Positions 30,868 to 39,671 of a DNA stretch of 64,000 nt are shown here, one piece after another. The translations under genes and the position numbers were made by a program. Source of the stretch: Gp1-AA122 sp036378535 (GTDB lineage Bacteria; Acidobacteriota; Terriglobia; Terriglobales; Acidobacteriaceae); NCBI GenBank assembly GCA_036378535.1, contig DASUWH010000080.1:1-64000 (forward strand), written 5' to 3'. The first letter of the stretch is position 1; every line of letters begins with the position of its first letter. A model generated the notes under the pieces. It was not told where the DNA came from. It was given only the letters and a program-made list of their open reading frames with translations, and did no database searches.

Positions 30868-31614
30868 ATGAGTACCCGTTTGCGGTATGATTTCCGTATG
30901 CGACGCTGGATGCCGGTTTTGCTGATAGTGCTCGCAATGGCAGCAGGCACTGCGGCACACGCGCAGATTAATGGGATTCGCGCATCGGTGACATCGTTGG
31001 GCGGATCGCCTGTCTTCCCGCCCGGCCCGCGCGCCAGCGTTACTTCCCTCGGCCCGCTTGGGTTCACTCCGAATTTTGGTTCGCCGAATTGTTGCTTCTC
31101 CTTTAAGCATCATCATCGAGATGGATTCTTCAAAGACGGCTCCGGTCGATTCGGTTTCGGCGTACTGCCGCTCTACTCCATGCCCTACTTCTACGGCTAT
31201 GGCGATATTGTTGGCCCGGTCGATGACAGCATGGAGCCGGTGTACGGAGCCGCTGCGAACCATTCGGCGCCGGGGCGAGCCGGCGCTGCACCGCAGGAAC
31301 AGTCTGATGATCGCCTAAGCAGGCTGGAACAGCAGATCGATGATCTGGAACAGAGCTCGCAGGCTTCACCCAGGAAAACGGCGACCGAACCCCAGTCGCC
31401 GCTCCCCGACCAGCCGGATACGGTTCTGGTCTTTCGCGACGGACATTCGACTACGGTGAAGAATTATGCGATCGTGGGCGACATGCTTTACGATTTTTCC
31501 GAAGGTTCGCGGCACAAGATCGCGTTAGCAGATCTCGACCTGCACGCTACCGAACAACAAAATGACGCCCGCGGGCTGGATTTCCGCCTGCCTACCCGGC
31601 CGTTAGGCAACTGA
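30868..31614 (+). CDS. Exported hypothetical protein, tandem paralogue 1
   Basis: 248 residues from ATG 30868 (GAGG 7 nt upstream; a second Met at 30898 lacks one). N-terminal signal (MPVLLIVLAMAAGTAAHAQ). Low-complexity middle with a coiled-coil-like stretch (RLSRLEQQIDDLEQSS). The C-terminal 65 residues (VLVFRDGHSTTVKNYAIVG, KIALADLDLHATEQQNDARG) match the C-terminus of the next gene. The stop is 4 nt before the next start, so the two form an operon. No known domain; role unknown. Confidence 0.75.
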   Translation: MSTRLRYDFRMRRWMPVLLIVLAMAAGTAAHAQINGIRASVTSLGGSPVFPPGPRASVTSLGPLGFTPNFGSPNCCFSFKHHHRDGFFKDGSGRFGFGVLPLYSMPYFYGYGDIVGPVDDSMEPVYGAAANHSAPGRAGAAPQEQSDDRLSRLEQQIDDLEQSSQASPRKTATEPQSPLPDQPDTVLVFRDGHSTTVKNYAIVGDMLYDFSEGSRHKIALADLDLHATEQQNDARGLDFRLPTRPLGN

Positions 31615-31618
31615 GCCC

Positions 31619-32257
31619 ATGCGCGCGCTGCTGTTCGCGATTGCTGCAGTGGCGGTATTGACGCTGACTGGAACCAGCCTCGCGCAATCCCGCGGTGCCG
31701 GCCGTGCTCCCGGCGCTTCGCCGACTTTCACACCTGGATTCGCTGTTCTACCCGCGCCCAGCATCAGTCCCGGGGTCCACCCTCCTGCCTTTCGAAACGG
31801 AACTGTTTTTTTCTATTCCGATCTGGGATACGCACCGATAGCACCTCAGCCTGTTTCTGTTGTAGTCGTGCAGCCACCCCCCGCACCGCCGCAAGCCGAA
31901 GAACAACCTCCTGCAGCCAGGCCTCTGCTGCTTGAGTTGCAAGGAGACCAGTGGGTGCAGGTGGATCACTTTCGGAATACAAGCCCTGCGACCGATGCCG
32001 GGAGATCACGCAAGCCGGCATTGAAGCCACTGCCCACAATCCTCGTTTTCCGCGATCGCCGGGAGGAAGTCACGAGTGCCTACGCCATTGTCGGTGACGC
32101 CTTGTACGCACAAACCGATTATTGGATCACCGGCGCCTGGACGAAGAAAATCGCCCTTGCCGACCTGGATCTCCCGGCTACCATCGAAACTAATCAGCAG
32201 CGCGGAGTCGCTTTCAAATTGCCGGGCGGTCCCAACGAGGTTGTGCTGCAGCCCTGA
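31619..32257 (+). CDS. Exported hypothetical protein, tandem paralogue 2
   Basis: 212 residues with a signal peptide (MRALLFAIAAVAVLTLTGTS, then LAQ). Pro-rich middle (VVVVQPPPAPPQAEEQPPAA). The C-terminal domain (ILVFRDRREEVTSAYAIVGDALY, KIALADLDLPATIETNQQRGVAF split across about 60 residues) is homologous to the upstream gene's C-terminus: both share FRD, YAIVGD, LY and KIALADLDL.AT. The pair is a duplication. Envelope-located, function unknown. Confidence 0.75.
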   Translation: MRALLFAIAAVAVLTLTGTSLAQSRGAGRAPGASPTFTPGFAVLPAPSISPGVHPPAFRNGTVFFYSDLGYAPIAPQPVSVVVVQPPPAPPQAEEQPPAARPLLLELQGDQWVQVDHFRNTSPATDAGRSRKPALKPLPTILVFRDRREEVTSAYAIVGDALYAQTDYWITGAWTKKIALADLDLPATIETNQQRGVAFKLPGGPNEVVLQP

Positions 32258-32270
32258 AGAAGCGGCGCGC

Positions 32271-32371
32271 ACGTAGGGGCAGGCGCCCTCGCGTGCCCAG
32301 CGGAGCGAAGCTCCGCAAAAAAGTCGAATAAGAGGCTCGCCCACGCAGACGAGGGCGTCTGGGCCTACGTG
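32271..32371. repeat. Dispersed hairpin repeat, composite copy
   Basis: ACGTAGGGGCAGGCGCCCTC at the left, CGGAGC-GA-AGCTCCG in the middle, and GACGAGGGCGTCTGGGCCTA at the right, i.e. two partial units in opposite orientation. Follows the paralogue pair. Confidence 0.65.
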
Positions 32372-32542
32372 CTTTTAAGTTTCCGAAAACATAACAGCAG
32401 CTCTGGAACGCGCATCTACAGCGGCTCTACTTGAAAATTAAGGAATCCACCCGATGTCTCTCGCAACGTGGGATAGCGGACATTAGAGGTGTCGGCGAAC
32501 CAATCATCCGAACCGTAACGAGGTAATCGACGAGGAACTCAT

Positions 32543-33118
32543 ATGGCAGAAAAAGATCTGGAAGGCATGCGTGTGGCCATTTTGGCCACGAATGGGGTCG
32601 AGCAGGCCGAATTGGTTGAGCCGCGCAAGGCCCTCGATGATGCTGGCGCTCGCACCATTCTAATCGCGCCTAAGATCGGAAAAATTAAGGCAATGAAACA
32701 TGATCAGGCCGGGGACCAGTTCGATGTCGACATGACCCTGGATCACGCCAATCCGGAAGAGTTTGACGCCGTTCTGTTGCCCGGCGGCGCGCTCAACGCT
32801 GACGCCCTGCGCATGGAGAACGCCGCCCAGGAGTTCGTTCGCTACATGGACGACAGCGGCAAGCCCATCGCCGTAATTTGCCACGCGCCCTGGCTCTTAG
32901 TCTCGGCCGGCCTGGTCGACGGCCGCACTCTGACCAGCTATTACACCATTCAAGATGACATTCGAAATGCCGAAGGGCAGTGGATGGATAAGGAAGTGGT
33001 CCGCGACCAGAATTGGGTCAGCAGCCGCCAGCCTTCCGATATCCCCGTGTTCAATCAGGAGATGATCAAATTATTCCGCGAGCACCCGCCGAGGGTTGCC
33101 GGAGAGAAAGCCGCTTAG
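32543..33118 (+). CDS. DJ-1/PfpI family protein
   Basis: A 191-residue glutamine-amidotransferase-like protein of the PfpI/YhbO type. Nucleophile Cys113 lies in AVICHAPW with His114 next to it; Glu20 is in the usual position (NGVEQAEL). LLPGGALNADALR and the C-terminal NWVSSRQPSDIPVFN are family-typical. Members act as stress chaperone-like deglycases or proteases; the exact activity is disputed. GAGGA lies 6 nt before the ATG. A strong terminator follows, so this gene ends its transcript. Confidence 0.9.
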   Translation: MAEKDLEGMRVAILATNGVEQAELVEPRKALDDAGARTILIAPKIGKIKAMKHDQAGDQFDVDMTLDHANPEEFDAVLLPGGALNADALRMENAAQEFVRYMDDSGKPIAVICHAPWLLVSAGLVDGRTLTSYYTIQDDIRNAEGQWMDKEVVRDQNWVSSRQPSDIPVFNQEMIKLFREHPPRVAGEKAA

Positions 33119-33144
33119 TTTTCGACATTCACCACACCTAGTCA

Positions 33145-33174
33145 CCCCGGGTTCTCAACCCCGGGGATTTTTTT
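33145..33174 (+). terminator. Rho-independent terminator
   Basis: CCCCGGG (33145-33151), 8-nt loop, CCCGGGG (33160-33166), then seven T (33168-33174). It is 27 nt after the DJ-1/PfpI stop. Confidence 0.88.
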
Positions 33175-33266
33175 GGCGTGAATCACTCCGCAGGCGGACA
33201 CCGATCATTGACTCCTCCGCAAACATCAGGCAATGTAAAATCCACTCAAATACAACCATAGGCAAC

Positions 33267-34235
33267 ATGGGTGACAGGAACACGACCGCGACAGGGGGAG
33301 CAAGTTTGGACACATCCAGCAAGTATTTTCCAATCCGGCGAAGCACGAGGCTGCCGTTGGAAATTCCCCTGCGCGTCACCAGCCTGGATCCGAAAATCAA
33401 GTTTTCCGAAAACTGCAATACGGTCACCGTCAGCGCGCATGGATGCGGAATAGTTTCGCCCAAGAAGTTGGCAACAGGAACGCGGATCAGTCTGGAAATA
33501 GTGGCCGATAACCAGACCACAACGGCGCGCGTGCTCGAAGTTGTGCCCCTCGACGACAACGGCAGCTCCTGGCTGCTCGGTCTCGAGATGGAAAAGCCGG
33601 GTAATTTCTGGGGCATCAAGTACGCACCCGCCGATTGGGCGGAAGAAGAAGCCGGCCCGCATGCCACCCCGGCAGCAGCCCCGGCAGCGGCCACCCCGGC
33701 AACCACAAAAACTGCGGCGAAGGCTTCCACCGGCCCGGCCCCGGCTCCCGCGCCTACACCCGTCAAACCGGCTCCTACCAAAGAGATTCCGGCTACGGTT
33801 ATGCGCCGCCTGCTCTCCGAATGCCGTCTGGCCGCCATTAGCACCGGCGCGTGTTATGTGCAGACGGTCACTACGTTTCCTGTCCATGCACCGGTCAGGA
33901 TCACGATCAGAACTGGCGGCTCGGAACACGTTTTTCTCGGCACTGTACGAGTCGAGCACGTAGGCTCGGGGATGGGAATCGAGTTCAGCGGCCGCAACGA
34001 TGCCCATACCGCGGCTATGGGAGCGCTGATCGAGGCGCTTAGCGTCACTGACGCCAAGCTTCCTGAAGTGCGTGTGGGACTGGGCGTACCGGATAAGAGC
34101 GTGGGTAAATCGATAGCTATGCCTGCACCTTCGACGGCAGGCGGAGACAGTCTGCTGGGACTCGTTCTCGCCGGCGGAGCGATGAAACGCAGCCAATTCC
34201 TGCAGGAACTCGAAACCCAGCGCCGCCAGAAGTGA
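33267..34235 (+). CDS. PilZ-domain protein, two PilZ-like units
   Basis: 322 residues from the ATG at 33267; an upstream open extension overlaps the previous gene and terminator. The N-terminal unit (about 17-120) has the PilZ RxxxR (RRSTR) and a TVSAHGCG motif in place of the usual [DN]xSxxG. An Ala/Pro/Thr linker (about 125-170) follows. The C-terminal unit (about 175-260) has AISTGACYVQT, TFPVHAPVRI and GMGIEF, a degenerate PilZ lacking RxxxR. PilZ domains bind cyclic-di-GMP; binding by unit 1 is plausible, by unit 2 doubtful. Cytoplasmic; partners unknown. Confidence 0.78.
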   Translation: MGDRNTTATGGASLDTSSKYFPIRRSTRLPLEIPLRVTSLDPKIKFSENCNTVTVSAHGCGIVSPKKLATGTRISLEIVADNQTTTARVLEVVPLDDNGSSWLLGLEMEKPGNFWGIKYAPADWAEEEAGPHATPAAAPAAATPATTKTAAKASTGPAPAPAPTPVKPAPTKEIPATVMRRLLSECRLAAISTGACYVQTVTTFPVHAPVRITIRTGGSEHVFLGTVRVEHVGSGMGIEFSGRNDAHTAAMGALIEALSVTDAKLPEVRVGLGVPDKSVGKSIAMPAPSTAGGDSLLGLVLAGGAMKRSQFLQELETQRRQK

Positions 34236-34257
34236 GCTTGCCTTACTTTCTACCGAA

Positions 34258-34989
34258 TCAGGCCGGATACCAGCCACCATTGACGTTGATCGTCTGCCCT
34301 GCGATGTAGCCGTTCGTTGCCAGCAAGACTGCTACCGACGCCACTTCATCGACGGTTCCGAAACGTCCCACCGGGATGTAGGCGGGACTCGCTTTCGCAT
34401 TCGAAGTGACCATCTCAGTCTCGATCAAAGCAGGAGCAATTGCATTTACCGTGATGCCTTCTTTGGCCAGCAGATTGGCGAGAGAATGAGTTAGTCCCAG
34501 CATGCCGGCTTTCGAAGCGGCATAGTGCGGACCGACCACGCCACCGGTCTGCGCCGCAACCGATGACATGTTGATGATGCGTCCCCAATGCTGCTCGCGC
34601 ATCTGCGGGAGCACTGCCTGGGTAACCAGGAATGCTGATTTCAGGTTGGTATTAAGGATGTCATTCCAATCTTTCTCCGTAATCTCCTCAATACGCTGCT
34701 GCCGGGCGATGCCCGCATTGTTGACCAATACGCTGACGCTTCCGAGTTCCTGCTGAATCCTGCCAATCATCCCATGAACCGCCGCGGATTCACTCACATC
34801 AGCCTGGATAGCGATTGCGGACTTTCCGAGATCGCGAATTTTCGCGCAGACCGCCTCGGCCTCCCGCTGCCGCTGCCGGAAGTTCACCACGACTGCAGCA
34901 CCTGCTTTTGCCAGGGCCACCGCAATACCCGCGCCGATGCCGCGGCTCGCCCCGGTCACCAACGCCACTTTGCCCTTCAAATCTTCCAT
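34258..34989 (-). CDS. Short-chain dehydrogenase/reductase (FabG-like)
   Basis: 243 residues from ATG 34989 (another ATG at 35013). A classical SDR: nucleotide motif TGASRGIG (about 12-19), NNAG, Ser in NMSSVAAQ, and the YAASK active-site pair, ending INVNGGWYPA. Looks like 3-oxoacyl-ACP reductase or a related alcohol dehydrogenase; NADPH preference is suggested by the NFRQRQRE basic residues. Stands alone, divergent from the serine hydrolase, convergent with the PilZ gene. Confidence 0.9.
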   Translation of the reverse strand: MEDLKGKVALVTGASRGIGAGIAVALAKAGAAVVVNFRQRQREAEAVCAKIRDLGKSAIAIQADVSESAAVHGMIGRIQQELGSVSVLVNNAGIARQQRIEEITEKDWNDILNTNLKSAFLVTQAVLPQMREQHWGRIINMSSVAAQTGGVVGPHYAASKAGMLGLTHSLANLLAKEGITVNAIAPALIETEMVTSNAKASPAYIPVGRFGTVDEVASVAVLLATNGYIAGQTINVNGGWYPA

Positions 34990-35038
34990 TGGCTGACTAT
35001 AATGCAAACGCATTTCATTTCAGCCTCGAGGGTATCCA

Positions 35039-36115
35039 TTGAGCCGCGTCCGGTTTTCTCTTGTTTTATTGCTATTGATCAGCGCTCCTGTCTTCTCCAG
35101 GCCAGCAGCCGCTGCTGACAAAATCGATCAATTCGTGCAAGCCGAGATGCGGCAGCAACACATTCCCGGGCTGGCGCTGCTCGTGGCCAGGGATGGCAAA
35201 ACGGTTCGCGCTCAAGGTTACGGCCTCGCCAACGTCGAGCTGCAGGTTCCGGTAAAACCAGAAACCTTATTTCAGTCCGGCTCGGTGGGTAAGCAATTCA
35301 CCGCCACGGCTGTGATGATGTTGGTGGAAGAGGGCAAAGTTCGTCTCGACGATCCCATCTCCTCGTACCTGAAAGACGGTCCCTCCGCCTGGAACCAGGT
35401 CACGGTGCGCGAACTGCTTAGCCATACCGGCGGCTTCACCGACTATCCCAAGGATTTCGATTTGCGCAAGGACTACACCGAGCCGGAGCTTCTGAAAATC
35501 GTCGCCGGCATCCCGCTCGCGTTCGAACCCGGGACGAGTTGGTCTTACAGCAATCTCGGATACCTGACTCTGGGCATTCTGATTCATCAGGTCACCGGAA
35601 AATTCTACGGAGACTTTCTGCAGGAACGCATCTTTCAACCACTAGGCATGAAGACCACGCGCATCATGAGCGAAGCCGACATCATTCCGAATCGCTCCTC
35701 GGGATATCAACTCGTCAAGGGTGAGTTGAAGAACCAGGATTGGGTTTCCCCTACCCTGAATACCACCGCCGATGGAAGCCTGTATTTTTCAATTCTCGAT
35801 TTGGCGAAGTGGGATGCGGCGCTATACACGGAGAAGCTTCTGAAGCGCTCCAGTCTCGAGCAGATGTGGACGCCGGTGAAACTTAAGAACGGGCAGCCGA
35901 ACTCCGGCCACTACGGTTTTGGCTGGTTCATCGAGAGTATCGGCGGTAAGCGCGTAGTCCGGCATGAAGGCGAGTGGCAAGGCTTCACTACCTTCATTAC
36001 CCGCCACGTAGATGACAAGACGACTGTCGTTGTTCTTACTAATTTGGCCAGCGACAAACCTGAGCGCATCGCCGAGCATGTGGCCGACATGTATATTTCC
36101 GGTGTCGAGCACTAG
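35039..36115 (+). CDS. Serine hydrolase of the beta-lactamase/class C family
   Basis: A 358-residue exported protein beginning at a TTG (35039) with GAGGG 6 nt upstream; the nearest later Met would cut the signal peptide (VRFSLVLLLLISAPVFS). Catalytic SxxK is Ser82-Val-Gly-Lys85, and the second motif is Tyr170-Ser-Asn172 (YSN). HEGEWQGF near the C-terminus fills the third-motif position. Family members are esterases, D-aminopeptidases or PBP-like hydrolases, rarely true beta-lactamases; substrate unknown. Periplasmic or secreted. Confidence 0.88.
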   Translation: MSRVRFSLVLLLLISAPVFSRPAAAADKIDQFVQAEMRQQHIPGLALLVARDGKTVRAQGYGLANVELQVPVKPETLFQSGSVGKQFTATAVMMLVEEGKVRLDDPISSYLKDGPSAWNQVTVRELLSHTGGFTDYPKDFDLRKDYTEPELLKIVAGIPLAFEPGTSWSYSNLGYLTLGILIHQVTGKFYGDFLQERIFQPLGMKTTRIMSEADIIPNRSSGYQLVKGELKNQDWVSPTLNTTADGSLYFSILDLAKWDAALYTEKLLKRSSLEQMWTPVKLKNGQPNSGHYGFGWFIESIGGKRVVRHEGEWQGFTTFITRHVDDKTTVVVLTNLASDKPERIAEHVADMYISGVEH

Positions 36116-36469
36116 AACCTATCTCATAAATCGGTGTTGAAAGGGCGCGGCATTCACAGGTTGCGGAAAAACTCATACATACATCAAGAGGCGACCCTCA
36201 GGCGCTAAAGCGCGGACGTGTATTCAACGGCTTAGCGGCACGAGGAAACTCGTGCCCTTTCCGATTTTACTTGCCTGGTTCTTTTTTCCGCAGCCTCTTC
36301 AGCCGCGCCGTCCGGAGATGCATAAAGATCGGGCTTTAGCCCCTGAAGGCAGGAGTTTACTCGTTTGCTGCATTATGAGATAGCTTCTAGGATGTTTCAC
36401 GCCTTCACGCGTCTATCTATTTTGCGCCTACACACCAGCAATAAGCGCATAGAAGCTTAAGGAGCCTCA
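36116..36469. other. 354-nt intergenic region
   Basis: Occupied mostly by MITE-like copy 2. The remaining parts show only a short palindrome (GGGCTTTAGCCCC, about 36331-36343) and an AT-rich run before the next gene. No coding frame. Confidence 0.6.
36158..36300. repeat. MITE-like element, copy 2
   Basis: Bounded by AGGTTGCGGAAAAA and TTTTTTCCGCAGCCTC, with internal CAGGCGCTAAAGCGCGGACG and GCACGAGGAAACTCGTGCCC nearly identical to copy 1 at 18700-18840. The element has inverted ends and internal palindromes and is non-coding. Similarity starts slightly to the left (TTGAAAGGGCGCGGC, from about 36137). Confidence 0.75.
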
Positions 36470-37465
36470 ATGAAACTCTTAGCCAGCCTCCTTCCGTTGT
36501 TGTTGCTCCCGGTCTTCGCTCAGGAATCCTACGACCAACTGCTACACCACTGGGAGTACGACAAGAATGCTCCATTAAACGTCAAGCAAGGCGGGGTGAA
36601 GGAACGCGAGGGCGCGAAGGTCTACGACATTACGTACTCTGCCCCCGTTGGCGACCGCGGCACGCTGGCCGGCCCGAACGGTGGTCTGGTTACAGCCTAT
36701 CTCGTCGTCCCTTCCGGAAAAGGTCCTTTCCCCGCGGTTATCTATGGACACTGGTGCATGCCCGGCTCCGAGAAGATGAACCGCACGGAATTCCTGGATG
36801 AAGCTGTAGTGCTGGCGCACGCCGGCGTGATGTCGCTGCTTCCCGATCACGTCATGACACATCCGGGATTTGTGGAAGACAAATCGCCGCTCAATGAGCA
36901 GCAGATTGCGGTAGAGGTGCAACAAGATGTGAACTTACGCCGCGGAGCCGACCTGCTCCTGCAGAGGCAGGATGTTGATCCCAAGCGGCTCGCTTATGTC
37001 GGTCACAGCTGCGATGCCACCGCCGGCGGATACCTGAGCGGTATCGATAAACGTTTCAAAGCATTCGTGCTCATGGCGGGCACCCTCTCAGACGAGGCCG
37101 ACAAGAAAACGAAAATATATCAGGATTACCGGCAAAAGATCGGGCCCGAGAAATTCGACGCTTTTGCGGCCAAGTATTCCTGGACCGACGCCGGCAAATA
37201 CGTCTCCCGCGCAACGCCGGCCACCGTGTTTCTGCAGCATGCTACGGACGAACCCTTCGTCACTCCTGAACTTGCGAAACAATATTTTGAGGTAGTCAGC
37301 GAGCCTAAGAAATTTAAGCTCTACAAGGCGCCGCACGCTCTCAATGCCGAAGCCACTCGCGACCGAATCGCTTTCCTCGCCGAGCAACTTTCTTTCAGAC
37401 CGCCGGATGAGAAGGCTGTCGCAAGCATTCCAGCCCTGGTGCAGCCGCCGTGGCCTAAGGAATGA
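36470..37465 (+). CDS. Exported alpha/beta hydrolase
   Basis: 331 residues with a signal peptide (MKLLASLLPLLLLPVFAQ) and AAGGAG 5 nt before the ATG. The hydrolase fold is shown by VIYGHWCMPG (oxyanion strand), the nucleophile elbow VGHSCDATAG (GHSCD instead of the usual GxSxG), and a C-terminal His in YKAPHALNAEA. Probable nucleophile is Ser in GHS; the adjacent Cys is unusual and makes a dienelactone-hydrolase-like Cys nucleophile an alternative. Substrate unknown; monocistronic. Confidence 0.8.
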   Translation: MKLLASLLPLLLLPVFAQESYDQLLHHWEYDKNAPLNVKQGGVKEREGAKVYDITYSAPVGDRGTLAGPNGGLVTAYLVVPSGKGPFPAVIYGHWCMPGSEKMNRTEFLDEAVVLAHAGVMSLLPDHVMTHPGFVEDKSPLNEQQIAVEVQQDVNLRRGADLLLQRQDVDPKRLAYVGHSCDATAGGYLSGIDKRFKAFVLMAGTLSDEADKKTKIYQDYRQKIGPEKFDAFAAKYSWTDAGKYVSRATPATVFLQHATDEPFVTPELAKQYFEVVSEPKKFKLYKAPHALNAEATRDRIAFLAEQLSFRPPDEKAVASIPALVQPPWPKE

Positions 37466-37573
37466 TGAGTTCCTCTGGCGTGGCGGCAGAGAAGTAATCA
37501 CCGCTGGGATAAATGGCAAAACGAAGGACGGGCGCCGGGCGTGTCCCCGTTAATGCTTCGATCCAATCCGACC

Positions 37574-39490
37574 TTATGCTTTGTGGGCGGCGCGGAATTT
37601 TGCGACCGCCACATCCAGGTAGGGACGCACTCTTTTTAGAGCCGCTTCCACGCTGATCCCATACTTGGCGCGCAGTGACTCCGGCTTCCCATGCTCGATG
37701 AACTGGTCGGGCCACCCGATACGCACGACCGGGGTACTGAGAGACAAGTTGTTCAGTTCCTCCAAGACCGCGCTGCCGAAGCCGCCTTTCAGGACGTGAT
37801 CCTCGAGGGTGAGGATCACTTTCACGTGGCGAGCGTAAAACTCGAGCATTTCGGTATCGACGGGCTTGGTAAAGCGCGCATTCACCACCGCCGTGGACAC
37901 GCCCTCGTTCTCCAGCTTCCGGGCGATTTCCTGTCCCATGGGCACGAGCGCGCCCAACGCGAAGATTGCGGCCTGAGCATTCTCGCTGTGCGATAGCAGT
38001 TCCGATTTCCCAATGGGCAGTGCCTTGGGCTTATCCTTCACCGGCATCCCGGGTCCAACCCCGCGCGGGTATCGGATCGCGATCGGCCCGTCATACTTCA
38101 TGGCCGTGAACAACATATCGGCGAACTCATCCTCATCCTTGGGAACCATATGTACGAGGTTGGGAATTCCGCGCAGGTAGCTGATGTCAAACAAGCCGTG
38201 ATGCGTAGGTCCGTCATCACCGGAGAGGCTGCCCCGATCCATGCAGAACACCACCGGTAAGTTCTGCAGGCACACATCGTGCACGACGGGATCGAAGGCG
38301 CGTTGCAGAAAAGTTGAGTAGATGGCGCAAAAGGGTTTGAAGCCTTTCGTAGCCAATCCCGCAGCGAACACAACCGCATGCTCTTCCGCGATGCCCACAT
38401 CGAAATATTTGTCGGGATGCCGGGGCTGGAAGCGGTCCAGTCCGGTGCCATTGGGCATGGCGGCGGTAATGGCAACTACCTTGTCATTCATGTCCGCCAG
38501 CTTCACCAGAGTGTCCGCAAAAACTTCCGAATAGGTGCGCTGGCCGAGGGGCTTGGTCTCACCAGTTTCAGGATCATAGGGCCCCAGGCCATGGAATTTT
38601 TTCTGCTTCTCCAGCGCAGGCGCGAAGCCTTTGCCTTTCTGTGTGAGCACGTGCAGCAGCACAGGACGGTCCTGTTTCTTGAGAAATTCGAAGGTCTCGA
38701 TCAACGTGGAAATGTCATGGCCATCAATCGGTCCGTAGTAGCGCAACCCCAGTTCTTCAAAGATTACACTCGGCCACAACATCGCCTTCATGCCTTCTTC
38801 GGCTTTCTGCGCCATGCGTAACGCGACTTTGCCGCCCAGCTTTTCGACGAACCTGGCAGCGCGGTCGTGCAGGAAATCGTATTTGGGATGGGTCACGATC
38901 GTATTCAGATAGCTGGCAATTGCCCCGACATTCTTGTCGATGGACCACTCGTTGTCGTTTAGCACCACGATCATGCGGCGGGTGTGATGCGCGATATTGT
39001 TCAGGGCTTCATAGGTGATGCCGCAGGTAAAAGCAGCATCCCCGGCAACGGCGACCACATGTTCTTTTCCGCCCATCTTGTCGCGCGCGACGGCCATTCC
39101 CAAGGCCGCGGATAGCGCCGTGCCCGCATGCCCAGCGCCGTAGCAGTCATGCTCACATTCGCTGCGCAGCATGAAACCATTCAGGCCGCCGGGAGTACGG
39201 ATCGTATGAAATTGTTCGCGCCGCCCGGTCAGCAGTTTATGCACGTAAGCCTGGTGGCTGACGTCGAAAAGAAAGTGATCTTTTGGCGTATTAAAGACGT
39301 GATGCAGCGCGAGGGTGAGCTCGACCACTCCCAGGTTCGGGCCAAGGTGTCCGCCTGTCTTCGCAAGAACAGTAATTAGTTCGTCGCGGATTTCGGCAGC
39401 CAGTTGCTCCATTTGAGCAACCGAAAGCCGTTTTACGTCGCGCGGCGAATTGATGCCATCGAGGATGCGGGGCATAGTTTGCACTTTCAT
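37574..39490 (-). CDS. dxs: 1-deoxy-D-xylulose-5-phosphate synthase
   Basis: First enzyme of the MEP isoprenoid pathway: condenses pyruvate and glyceraldehyde-3-phosphate using thiamine diphosphate. 638 residues, full length. Conserved GHAGTALSAALGMAVARDK, the TPP/Mg site GDAAFTCGITYEALNNI with NDNEWSIDKNVG, DGHDISTLIETFE, and transketolase C-terminal IAEEHAVVFAAGLA, SFLQRAFD-type FLQRAFDPVVHDV, RYPRG. Starts at ATG 39490 or at MPRILDGI (39475). Lies downstream of jag on the same strand but separated by about 180 nt. Confidence 0.96.
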   Translation of the reverse strand: MKVQTMPRILDGINSPRDVKRLSVAQMEQLAAEIRDELITVLAKTGGHLGPNLGVVELTLALHHVFNTPKDHFLFDVSHQAYVHKLLTGRREQFHTIRTPGGLNGFMLRSECEHDCYGAGHAGTALSAALGMAVARDKMGGKEHVVAVAGDAAFTCGITYEALNNIAHHTRRMIVVLNDNEWSIDKNVGAIASYLNTIVTHPKYDFLHDRAARFVEKLGGKVALRMAQKAEEGMKAMLWPSVIFEELGLRYYGPIDGHDISTLIETFEFLKKQDRPVLLHVLTQKGKGFAPALEKQKKFHGLGPYDPETGETKPLGQRTYSEVFADTLVKLADMNDKVVAITAAMPNGTGLDRFQPRHPDKYFDVGIAEEHAVVFAAGLATKGFKPFCAIYSTFLQRAFDPVVHDVCLQNLPVVFCMDRGSLSGDDGPTHHGLFDISYLRGIPNLVHMVPKDEDEFADMLFTAMKYDGPIAIRYPRGVGPGMPVKDKPKALPIGKSELLSHSENAQAAIFALGALVPMGQEIARKLENEGVSTAVVNARFTKPVDTEMLEFYARHVKVILTLEDHVLKGGFGSAVLEELNNLSLSTPVVRIGWPDQFIEHGKPESLRAKYGISVEAALKRVRPYLDVAVAKFRAAHKA

Positions 39491-39671
39491 TAATTATATG
39501 CAGCAGAGACACCGATAGTTGCACAGGATGCGGCATGGCAAATCGCGCACATCTGGCGACTTTCTGCAAGCAGTTGCAGGGATGAGAGTTACTGGATGTG
39601 TTCGGCGGAGGGCAGAACGTCCCAAAATGGGAGAACTCTCTAACTACAGATTTTTGCGCAGAAAAACCCAC

